Of a stretch of DNA of 26,026 bases, positions 16,561 through 23,471 are shown piece by piece. Under the pieces are notes generated by a model that ran no database searches, was not told the DNA's origin, and saw only the letters and a list, made by a program, of their open reading frames with translations. The stretch covers positions 6,517 through 32,542 of the forward strand of contig DYTG01000004.1 of the NCBI GenBank assembly GCA_020726085.1. Reading direction: 5' to 3'. The first letter of the stretch is position 1; every line of letters starts with the position of its first letter. Source of the DNA: Sulfurovum sp. Its GTDB lineage: Bacteria > Campylobacterota > Campylobacteria > Campylobacterales > Sulfurovaceae. The translations under genes were made by a program, and so were the position numbers.

Positions 16561-17827
16561 ATGGTGATGCCAAAAGAACGCTACGGCAAACTTAAAGAGT
16601 ATCTCTCTCGAAAACCCCATACTTACCGACGTGATAACTCACTATGAACAGCTTGACAAAAACAACCATTATATAGGCAAAAAAATTCAAGAAAGCAGCA
16701 ATCAAGCCGTTGATGATAAATTTACCGTAGTGTGCTACGGAAACAACGAAGAGGCAGTTACTTTGCCTGGTCTTGCACTCGACACTGATCCTAGGTTTCC
16801 TTTCTATAATATAAGTCAAGAAGTTAATAAGGTAGAACCAGGCGAGGGCAACCGTGTCAATCTCTATTTGCAACTCAAAACTCTCAAATCCGATAAGCTC
16901 AAAGGCAAGATACTTATCGACTCTCCTGGATTTGATGCCGATAGTCAAAGGGATGGGATACTTAGAATTACCGACCACATTGTTAATATGTCCGATTTGG
17001 TGCTTATTTTCTTCGATGCTAGACACCCAGAACCTGGAGCGATGCGTGATACATTGGAGCATTTGGTAGCAGCTACTTTGACTCACCGTGATGCCAACAA
17101 AGTACTCTACATCCTCAATCAAATCGACACCACTGCCAAAGAGGATAATTTGGAAGATGTTATTGGTTCATGGCAACGGGCATTGTCGCAAAAGGGACTT
17201 ATCTCTGGAAATTTCTACTCTATCTACAATGAAAATGCTGCCAATATTTTTGAAAATGAAGTGTAAGAGGCGAGATTAAAGAATAAAAAAGATAACGATT
17301 TAACCCAAATCACGGAGCGTATGGACAAAGTCAAAATCGAAAGAGCCTACCGTATCATCAAAGCTGTCGAAGATTTTGTCAAAACGATGAAAGATGTAAA
17401 AATTCCACTTCTTCAGGAGGCACTGTTAAGCTGGAGTAAAAAGGTTTTTTTGAATAGCGGTATTGTGTTGGCACTCCTCGTCTCGCTCTTGATTGCCTTT
17501 GAAATTCAATTTGATTTAAGCAACTCTTTTGAGTTATTTAGGGACGCATTGGGAGGGATAATTTTTCTTTTTTTGGTACTGCACTTTAAAATCCAAAACT
17601 TTTTTGTACGCACCACTGCCAAAAAATGGGAATCCAAAGATGCCCAAGTCGCCAAAGCTATTTTGCACAAAACAAAGTAGTGGAATACTATTTTGGGACT
17701 TGATAAAAGCAATTGGAAATCGAACATCAAAAAACAACTTGATGAACTCATACAACAAAGTCGAGCCGCCATTCAAAAACTCAACGACCAATTCGTATCC
17801 CCATCAGGTCACAAAGAGGAGGCATAA
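16561..17827 (+). pseudogene. Decayed EHD/dynamin-like GTPase
   Basis: A membrane-remodelling GTPase remnant. ATG 16561 has an AAGGA site and reads MVMPKERYGKLKEYLS, then shifts frame near 16601-16612 and continues as ENPILTDVITHYEQLDK. The segment FTVVCYGNNEEAVTLPG resembles the EHD switch region. DSPGFD (G3) and LNQID (G4-like) follow, but no GxxxxGKS P-loop precedes them: it is deleted near the junction of IGKKIQESS and NQAVDDKFT. The frame then meets TAA at 17264 and TAG at 17678, and continues in the same frame each time to TAA at 17825. The part after the first stop encodes two membrane segments (ALLVSLLIAFEI and GIIFLFLVLHF) and a C-terminal helical tail. Four independent lesions mean that no functional GTPase can be made. 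Confidence 0.85.
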
Positions 17828-17831
17828 ACCT

Positions 17832-18701
17832 TTATTTAGAGATTTGGGATTTGCGTTCATAGCGTCGTAGCATGCTCTCATTACCCATCAAACCTCCTTG
17901 ATGGATATAGAGCAACGTTTTATCGCTCAAAAACTCTTGATGTTGCTCTATCATAAGCCACCCCTTTGGGTCGTAGAGCAAATCAAACTCAATCCCTGTG
18001 TCGGCTTTGAGTTTTTTCCATATCGCATAATTGTTAGGGTAGAGTTTTCCAAAGTGGTATTTTTTATCAAGTTTCAAAACCGTTGGATGGCAATAGCTTT
18101 CAAGGCTATTAAACTGTGCAATCAAATAGGATTCATCGCCTACGCACGGAGTCGTATAGACTGTGATAGCGTATCGAGAGAGATATTTTTGCAAAAAAAG
18201 TGCCGTCGTACCCGTACCTGAGGGCAAAACCACGGCTAGATTTTTAATTGCATTGGCTTGTTGCCACTCTACTATCTCGTGTGCTAATAGATTGATACCC
18301 CATTGAGCCTCTCTTTCTCTTGCTCCCTCCCCTATCCACAATGTATTGGCATCAATATCCGCTTCTTCTTTGGAAAAAATCACTTTCATACCATTTTGCA
18401 AAGCCTCATAATAGTTCCCGTGAGGATTGGATGTAAGAAAGCTTGGAGGTGAGTGGGCGATATAGAGAAAATCCCACCCTTTGCGTTTAGCCAAAACCGA
18501 AAGTGAATACATGGCGTTGGATTGAATAGAGCCTTGTGAAACCACCTTGCTAATATCGGGAAAATCATGGGTAAGATAGTAGTAGAGTTTACGAGCCTTG
18601 TTGCCAGAAAAATCTTTATCCAAAAGGTCGTCACGTTTGACATAGAACCTTTGATGGTTAAATTCAACGGTAGTGATTGGTGAGTGGGTATAGTGATACA
18701 T
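17832..18701 (-). CDS. PLP-dependent enzyme of the D-cysteine desulfhydrase / ACC deaminase family
   Basis: This fold-type II PLP enzyme belongs to the family that degrades D-cysteine or 1-aminocyclopropane-1-carboxylate; the true substrate is unclear. The PLP lysine is Lys35 in FSGNKARKL. The phosphate-binding loop is LPSGTGTTA, and IHQGGLMG near the end is the usual C-terminal glycine motif. The 289 residues are shorter than characterised members (about 320-340). The SNH motif of characterised enzymes is replaced by SNA (QGSIQSNAMYS), which argues against assuming the classical activity. The ATG opens MYHYTHSPI; the ribosome site is weak (TTAATG). It ends only five bases from the end of the convergent GTPase pseudogene. 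Confidence 0.8.
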   Translation of the reverse strand: MYHYTHSPITTVEFNHQRFYVKRDDLLDKDFSGNKARKLYYYLTHDFPDISKVVSQGSIQSNAMYSLSVLAKRKGWDFLYIAHSPPSFLTSNPHGNYYEALQNGMKVIFSKEEADIDANTLWIGEGAREREAQWGINLLAHEIVEWQQANAIKNLAVVLPSGTGTTALFLQKYLSRYAITVYTTPCVGDESYLIAQFNSLESYCHPTVLKLDKKYHFGKLYPNNYAIWKKLKADTGIEFDLLYDPKGWLMIEQHQEFLSDKTLLYIHQGGLMGNESMLRRYERKSQISK

Positions 18702-18717
18702 TAAGAGATATTTGACA

Positions 18718-18739
18718 ACATGAGGCTATAACCTCACGT
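18718..18739 (-). terminator. Probable terminator of the PpiC-fba operon
   Basis: On the minus strand, ACGTGAGG pairs with CCTCATGT (8 pairs including one G-U) around a 6-base loop, 26 bases past the fba stop. The downstream T content is modest (TGTTGT), so efficiency is uncertain. On the plus strand a TTTTT run follows the hairpin. Confidence 0.5.
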
Positions 18740-18764
18740 TTTTAGTCAATCAAAAGAGACTTAA

Positions 18765-19838
18765 CTAATTTTTGTTGAGTGCATTGAGGTCACTATAGGC
18801 TTGTTTGAGTCGCTCTTTGATGGAGACTTCACCTTCACGCAACCATTTTCTTGGGTCATAATACTTTTTATTAGGTTGTTCTTCGCCCTCTGGATTGCCA
18901 ATTTGTCCTTGGAGATAATCGTGATACTTGGCTTCGTATTGACGTACACCGTCCCAAAATGCCCATTGGGTATCGGTATCAATATTCATCTTGACCACAC
19001 CGTAGCCAATCGCTTCACGAATATCGCTAAGCTCTGAACCCGAACCTCCATGAAAGACAAAGTTTACAGGATTGGCTTTAGTGCCAAATTTTTGTTCGAT
19101 GTATTTTTGTGAATTATCAAGAATTTTTGGAGTAAGTACCACGTTGCCTGGCTTATAGACACCGTGTACGTTTCCAAATGAGGCGGCGATGGTAAATTTG
19201 TCGCTTATTTTACTAAGCTCTTCATAAGCATAAGCTACCTCTTGAGGTTGAGTATAGAGCAACGCATTATCCACATCGCTGTTATCAATACCATCCTCTT
19301 CTCCACCCGTTACACCCAACTCAATTTCAAGTGTCATATCAATTTTGCTCATACGCTCCAAATAGGCTTTGCACGTAGCGATATTCTCCTCAATAGGCTC
19401 TTCGGAAAGATCAAGCATATGCGAAGAAAAAAGAGGTTTCCCATAGAGTTTGTAATGCTCCTCACTGGCTTCAAGCAAGGCATCAATCCATGGCAAAAGA
19501 TTTCGAGCAGCATGGTCCGTGTGAAGCACTACAGGGACTCCGTAAGCACTAGCAACAGTATGGATATGTTTAGCTCCCGAAATTGCTCCTAAAATAGCGG
19601 CTTTTTCACTATCTATTGCTTTACCCGCGTAAAAAGCAGCACCGCCATTGGAAAATTGAATAATAACGGGCGAGTTTACCTCTTTGGCACTCTCAAGCAC
19701 CGCATTAATCGTACTGGTACCTACCACATTAACGGCAGGGAGAGCAAATCCCTCCTCTTTTGCGATGGCAAAGAGTTTATCCAAACCATCTCCTGTAACA
19801 ACACCCGCAGGCATATGATCCAAAACTTTTGAAGACAT
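18765..19838 (-). CDS. fba: Class II fructose-bisphosphate aldolase
   Basis: This zinc-dependent aldolase interconverts fructose 1,6-bisphosphate with dihydroxyacetone phosphate and glyceraldehyde 3-phosphate. In many Campylobacterota it mainly serves gluconeogenesis. The 357 residues match class IIA enzymes such as E. coli FbaA (359). HTDHAARNLLPW holds a conserved aspartate and metal-ligand histidine. ELGVTGGEEDG and FVFHGGSGSE hold further metal and phosphate ligands, and KMNIDTDTQWAFWDGVR is the C-terminal phosphate-binding segment. The ATG has AAGGA upstream. It is last in an operon after a PEB4-like PpiC and its truncated paralogue, 29 bases behind the latter. The peb4-fba order is conserved in Campylobacter and Helicobacter. 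Confidence 0.96.
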   Translation of the reverse strand: MSSKVLDHMPAGVVTGDGLDKLFAIAKEEGFALPAVNVVGTSTINAVLESAKEVNSPVIIQFSNGGAAFYAGKAIDSEKAAILGAISGAKHIHTVASAYGVPVVLHTDHAARNLLPWIDALLEASEEHYKLYGKPLFSSHMLDLSEEPIEENIATCKAYLERMSKIDMTLEIELGVTGGEEDGIDNSDVDNALLYTQPQEVAYAYEELSKISDKFTIAASFGNVHGVYKPGNVVLTPKILDNSQKYIEQKFGTKANPVNFVFHGGSGSELSDIREAIGYGVVKMNIDTDTQWAFWDGVRQYEAKYHDYLQGQIGNPEGEEQPNKKYYDPRKWLREGEVSIKERLKQAYSDLNALNKN

Positions 19839-19867
19839 AGATTAATCCTTGGAGATATTAAGTGAAA

Positions 19868-20392
19868 TTATTTGACGACTACTTTAGCTGTTTTCATAAC
19901 GTTTGCAACAAGTTTTTGTTGTTTAAATTGCATTTTGATAAACTCTTTGACTTCATCAAATGTGAGTTGTTTTTTATCTTTTACATAAAGTTTTTTGTTT
20001 TTGTCGTAAATATCTTTGACTTCTTTATCGGTTACTTTGATGTCAGCCATATTTTTTTGCATCCAGTAGTTAGCTACAAGTTGCTCTTTTTCCTCTTGGC
20101 TCACCTCTTTTTGTGCTTTTGTTTTAATCAAGACACCAGGAGCTAGATTTTTGACAATAGCCTCTTGTTGTTTCTTCTCAAGTTTGTCAAATGCTTTGGT
20201 CTCTTGACCTTTTGGGGTGATTACTTTAAGAAACTTGTTGGCTTCAGATTTCATGATATTGATACCATCAACTGTACCAATTACAGTATCTTCATTGGTT
20301 TGTGTAGTTGCATCGGTTTTTGTTTTCTCTGCAAGTGCTGTTGTTGATAGCAAAGCTATTGCTACAAGTGAAGTGGTAATGATTTTTCTCAT
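19868..20392 (-). CDS. Periplasmic SurA-N-like chaperone paralogue lacking the parvulin domain
   Basis: The 174-residue product has a Sec signal peptide (about residues 1-21, ending TTALA). The mature sequence parallels the neighbouring PpiC: a start like GTVDGINIMKSEANKFL matches ATVNGKKITDRDADMLI, then DIKVTDKEVKDIYDKNKKLY matches NTIVSNSEAKDFYEKNKNEY. At that point the PpiC has about 100 residues of parvulin domain, which this protein lacks. It continues directly with LTFDEVKEFIKMQFKQQK, equivalent to the C-terminal chaperone helix (MQFDEVKEKIITHLKESQ). It is thus a SurA/PEB4-type chaperone core without isomerase. The gene lies 57 bases after ppiC and 29 before fba, in one operon. A role in outer-membrane protein transport is inferred. 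Confidence 0.8.
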   Translation of the reverse strand: MRKIITTSLVAIALLSTTALAEKTKTDATTQTNEDTVIGTVDGINIMKSEANKFLKVITPKGQETKAFDKLEKKQQEAIVKNLAPGVLIKTKAQKEVSQEEKEQLVANYWMQKNMADIKVTDKEVKDIYDKNKKLYVKDKKQLTFDEVKEFIKMQFKQQKLVANVMKTAKVVVK

Positions 20393-20449
20393 CTTTTTGT
20401 GTCCTTTTTATTTTTTAATATGAAATGGTAACTTACTAAGGTAAACAAT

Positions 20450-21286
20450 TTATTTTGTTTGATTAAAATCAACAAGAGTTATTTGAGCTTTTGCCTTAAG
20501 CTCTTTGGCTACTTCTGTGACTCTTTCATTGAACTGACTTTCTTTAAGATGTGTAATGATTTTCTCTTTTACTTCATCAAATTGCATATCCGATTGGGGT
20601 GTAATTTTTTCCACGTAAATGACATGGTAACCAAATTGTGTCTTAATCGGTGTCATAGAAATAGCACCATCTTGAAGCCCAAAGGTGGCTTTTGAAAACT
20701 CAGGAACCATTTGCTCAGCACTAAATTCACCCAAATCTCCGCCGTTTGTTTTTGAAGGTCCAACAGACTTTGTTTTGGCTAGTTCAATAAATTTCGTTTC
20801 AAGTTCTTTGCCCTTAAAGTTTTTGAGTTCATCAATAATTTTTTTGGCTTCACTCTCCTCTTCAACTAAGATATGTCGTGCTTTTGCTTTTTGGGGAGTT
20901 TTGTATTCATTTTTATTTTTCTCATAAAAATCTTTGGCTTCACTGTTACTTACAATGGTGTTGTCCATTTGAACTTTCATCCAAAGGTTAATAAGCAACT
21001 CCTCTTTGATCTTCTCAAGATTTTCACCAAACTCTGGTTTTTTCTCTACACCCTCTTTTTTGGCCGCTTCAACAAAAAGCTCTCGCTCAACCAATCGATC
21101 AACAATCATCTTCTTTTCCTCATCCATGAGTTGTGCAAATGAATTTTGGGGTGCAGATACTTGAATAAGCATATCGGCATCCCTATCTGTAATCTTTTTA
21201 CCATTGACTGTTGCAATGACATCATTCGCACTGAGCGAACTCAATAAAATGGATGCAACCAACACCGATCTTTTTATCATCTTCAT
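20450..21286 (-). CDS. peb4: PEB4-like periplasmic peptidyl-prolyl cis-trans isomerase (PpiC/SurA type)
   Basis: The 278-residue protein corresponds in length and context to Campylobacter PEB4 and H. pylori HP0175, secreted chaperone-isomerases that help fold outer-membrane proteins. A signal peptide covers about residues 1-20 (ending SSLSA). An N-terminal SurA-N-like helical domain (22-130) follows. The parvulin domain runs from about 137 (KARHILVEEE) through GGDLGEFSAEQMVPEFSKA to FGYHVIYVEK (near 230). A C-terminal helix returns to the chaperone core. AAGGA precedes the ATG. A CATAAT -10 with TTGTTA -35 (16-base spacer) is visible upstream in the divergent spacer shared with the DUF945-like gene. 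The gene symbol is a family label, not an exact orthologue assignment. Confidence 0.9.
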   Translation of the reverse strand: MKMIKRSVLVASILLSSLSANDVIATVNGKKITDRDADMLIQVSAPQNSFAQLMDEEKKMIVDRLVERELFVEAAKKEGVEKKPEFGENLEKIKEELLINLWMKVQMDNTIVSNSEAKDFYEKNKNEYKTPQKAKARHILVEEESEAKKIIDELKNFKGKELETKFIELAKTKSVGPSKTNGGDLGEFSAEQMVPEFSKATFGLQDGAISMTPIKTQFGYHVIYVEKITPQSDMQFDEVKEKIITHLKESQFNERVTEVAKELKAKAQITLVDFNQTK

Positions 21287-21410
21287 ACTAAATATCCTTG
21301 ATTTGAAAAATTGTTAAAATTATGCCATTAATTTGTTAAATAACAAAAGATTTTTTGAACTATTTGGTAACTTTGTAATAATCCTAAACAAAATATTTAA
21401 ACTCATTGGA

Positions 21411-21416
21411 TATAAT
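21411..21416 (+). promoter_or_regulatory. Probable -10 box of the DUF945-like gene
   Basis: TATAAT in TTGGATATAATTGC, 30 bases before the ATG at 21446, which has AAAGGA upstream. It lies in a 159-base divergent spacer shared with the PpiC operon. Confidence 0.55.
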
Positions 21417-21445
21417 TGCTTAAAATTTAACAAAAGGATTTAACC

Positions 21446-22678
21446 ATGCTTAAGAAACTTCTTCTTTCAATTTTTGTAACTCTTGTGGCTTTCGCAACCC
21501 AAGCACCTATAATAACCGCACCAAAAACCCCTAAATCTGTTCTCGAAAAGAGTATCGAACAAGCCAAAGCCAAAGGAATGGTAGTCGAAAATAGAAAAAC
21601 TACCGATACCACAGATGCTTTTGATTTAGTCATTAAAGATTTTTCCAAACTTACAGGTATGCCACCTCAAGAAACAAGCGGTTTGGATAAAAACGCTTCA
21701 CAAACTCCTTTAAAAGGTCCCTATGATGAGTTTAATGGTATGGCGTTTCATACCGATGTTGAGTACAAAAAAGATAGCTATCTATCAACACTCTATCTCT
21801 CAAACTTCCCAATAGAGGAGATGAGCAAAGAGGAGAAATCTGTAGTAGAACGCATTATCAACAAAAAACTTCTCTACATTACCAGTGAGCATAATGTCGT
21901 AACCAACGCATTTACAATGGAAATTAAAGATATAGATGAGCAGTTTGAAGCCATTCATATCAAAACAAGCGGTTTCAAAGGACACGGTATCTACGATATG
22001 GACAATCTTGATACCCAAGATATGAAACTCAATATCGCCTCTATAATGCTCAAACCTACCAAAAAGAAATTTTTGAGTGAATATTTGACTCTCAACAACC
22101 TCTATTTTAACCTCAATGCTACTCCAAACGACAAGATGCTCAACCTCAACTACAACATCGGTATAGAGATGGTGGATGCCAATATCTCCAAAAAAGTTAC
22201 AAAAGTCAATAAAGCCAATATGGACATTGCATTTACTAATATTGACCGTACAAGCTACAATAAACTTGTCGAACTTGGTCAATCTAATACTGTAATAGAC
22301 CCCAATTCACCTGAGTTTATGAATCTCCTTACAGGATTGATTACTCAAGATATTGCTATTGAAATCAAAGATCTCTCAATCGATGATTTGATAGTCGATT
22401 CACAAAAAATGGGTGGATTTAAAACAAATGCCAAAGTGACTCTCAAAAAAGATCCCAATTTGGCACAACTTTTGAAAATCAACCCTATGATGGCTCTCTC
22501 AGCTATTGAGGTGAATGCACACATTGAGCTTTCTCAAACCATGCTCAAAACACTAAGCCAAACACCCAAAGGTGCAATGCTTGCTTTTGTTCCACCCAAA
22601 ATGGAAAAAGATATGGCTATTTATGACATTCAATACACTGACGGTAAACTTCTCGTAAACGGCAAACCGTTGCAATAA
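21446..22678 (+). CDS. Exported DUF945 (YdgA-like) family protein
   Basis: The 410-residue protein has an N-terminal hydrophobic segment (about 5-18) with no other membrane span, so it is exported to or anchored at the periplasmic face. The body is repetitive beta-rich sequence (HTDVEYKKDSYLSTLYLSN, FYFNLNATPN, LNYNIGIEMVDANI), and it ends in a DGKLLVNGKPL tail. This tail and the length match the DUF945 family typified by E. coli YdgA, whose function is not established. A central VNKANMDIAFTNIDRTSYNKL also fits. The AAAGGA ribosome site and a TATAAT box lie upstream. It is monocistronic, transcribed away from the PpiC operon, and followed by a weak hairpin. Confidence 0.75.
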   Translation: MLKKLLLSIFVTLVAFATQAPIITAPKTPKSVLEKSIEQAKAKGMVVENRKTTDTTDAFDLVIKDFSKLTGMPPQETSGLDKNASQTPLKGPYDEFNGMAFHTDVEYKKDSYLSTLYLSNFPIEEMSKEEKSVVERIINKKLLYITSEHNVVTNAFTMEIKDIDEQFEAIHIKTSGFKGHGIYDMDNLDTQDMKLNIASIMLKPTKKKFLSEYLTLNNLYFNLNATPNDKMLNLNYNIGIEMVDANISKKVTKVNKANMDIAFTNIDRTSYNKLVELGQSNTVIDPNSPEFMNLLTGLITQDIAIEIKDLSIDDLIVDSQKMGGFKTNAKVTLKKDPNLAQLLKINPMMALSAIEVNAHIELSQTMLKTLSQTPKGAMLAFVPPKMEKDMAIYDIQYTDGKLLVNGKPLQ

Positions 22679-22684
22679 TACAAT

Positions 22685-22702
22685 GGTGGGTTTTACCCCA
22701 CC
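22685..22702 (+). terminator. Weak hairpin after the DUF945-like gene
   Basis: GGTGGG (22685-22690) and CCCACC (22697-22702) form a perfect 6-base stem with a 6-base loop, six bases past the stop. No T run follows, so intrinsic termination is doubtful. Confidence 0.4.
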
Positions 22703-22811
22703 CTGAACTTGCTAAATGCTTCTAAATTCTCCAAAATCTTGTCACACCTGTCATATACGTTGATTATATAATTTGGAATCTTCAAACCTTAATACGATAT
22801 TAAAGACCTCT

Positions 22812-23069
22812 CTATTTATAAACCTCTCTACGATGAGCTACTTTAACCACACAGATGACCAATACCTCATCATGTATAGTGTAGAGTATTCTATAATCTC
22901 CTGTACCTATTCGGTACTTTTCGTCGCTACTTAATTTTTTGCACCCCAATGGTCTAGGATTAATTGCAAGAGAGTTGATTTTATCTATCGTGCGTTTTAA
23001 TGTACTATTTGGAAGCACCTTTAACTCTTTTACTGCACTTTTTTTGATCTCTATTTTATAATCTGCCAT
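22812..23069 (-). CDS. RelE/ParE-superfamily toxin
   Basis: The 85 residues fit a RelE-type toxin of a type II toxin-antitoxin pair; such toxins cut mRNA at the ribosome or, in ParE, poison gyrase. The fold hallmarks are visible: KSAVKELKVLP for the first helix, RPLGCKKLSSDEKYRIGTGDYRILY for the central strands, and the closing VVKVAHRREVYK with its conserved HRxEVY. The start overlaps the antitoxin gene by 14 bases, so expression follows the antitoxin. A nine-base direct repeat (ACCTCTCTA) lies across the 3' end. Codon use is like the surroundings, with nothing pointing to a recent insertion. Confidence 0.9.
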   Translation of the reverse strand: MADYKIEIKKSAVKELKVLPNSTLKRTIDKINSLAINPRPLGCKKLSSDEKYRIGTGDYRILYTIHDEVLVICVVKVAHRREVYK

Positions 23070-23280
23070 CGGCTTTAAGCTCTTCTAAAAATGATTCAAA
23101 GCTTACGGTAGCTTCATTTTCCCGCTCTTTGAAAGCCAATAAGTCTTGACTATCCTCTTGAAAAACGTCGTATAAAATCTCATTAATCAAAGCAGATACA
23201 GTTGATGATGTCTCTATGGCTTTAAGCTTAAGTAGCTTTAAAAGCTCATCTTCTAATGTTACCGTTGTTCTAGCACTCAT
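23056..23280 (-). CDS. Ribbon-helix-helix antitoxin
   Basis: The 74-residue partner of the RelE-like toxin. The N-terminal 40 residues form a ribbon-helix-helix DNA-binding domain (TTVTLEDELLKLLKLKAIE then STVSALINEIL), which normally represses its own promoter. The acidic tail (EDSQDLLAFKEREN... FLEELKADG) is the expected toxin-binding, disordered part. AAGGAG lies seven bases before the ATG. An inverted repeat is placed between -35 and -10 of its promoter, fitting autoregulation. The stop overlaps the toxin start. Confidence 0.87.
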   Translation of the reverse strand: MSARTTVTLEDELLKLLKLKAIETSSTVSALINEILYDVFQEDSQDLLAFKERENEATVSFESFLEELKADGRL

Positions 23281-23302
23281 AAATATACTCCTTTTTTGAA
23301 CT

Positions 23303-23331
23303 ATTATATCATATTGACATCAATACATCAA
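23303..23331 (-). promoter_or_regulatory. Toxin-antitoxin promoter with internal operator palindrome
   Basis: On the minus strand a TTGATG -35 (23326-23331) and TATAAT -10 (23303-23308) are separated by exactly 17 bases. The spacer contains TATTGA-TG-TCAATA (23312-23325), a perfect six-base inverted repeat around TG. It is placed where antitoxin binding would block RNA polymerase, so it is a good operator candidate. Confidence 0.75.
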
Positions 23332-23429
23332 AATGAGAATTGCTTTATCTTTCAAACCTTTTTTGTGCGAATCTTTGCCTAATCAATTGGTGAAAAAGCA
23401 AACTACCCTGCTTATAATCAACAAAAGGG

Positions 23430-23435
23430 TATAAT
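23430..23435 (+). promoter_or_regulatory. Probable -10 box of guaA
   Basis: TATAAT in AAAGGGTATAATTTCCC, 37 bases before the guaA ATG. A ribosome site AAAGG is at 23458-23462. A second TATAAT lies at 23413-23418, so the exact promoter is not settled. Confidence 0.5.
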
Positions 23436-23471
23436 TTCCCTTACTTGACAACGATATAAAGGTTATACTAT

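Noticed and set aside
21800..22282. Long minus-strand open frame of 160 codons inside the DUF945-like gene
   Set aside because: It is antisense to a gene with signal peptide, ribosome site and family motifs, and its composition (many F, I, H) is typical of an antisense shadow.
22807..22830. Nine-base direct repeat ACCTCTCTA at the 3' end of the RelE-like gene as an insertion footprint
   Set aside because: The copies are separated by only six or seven bases with no element between them, and one copy is simply coding sequence.
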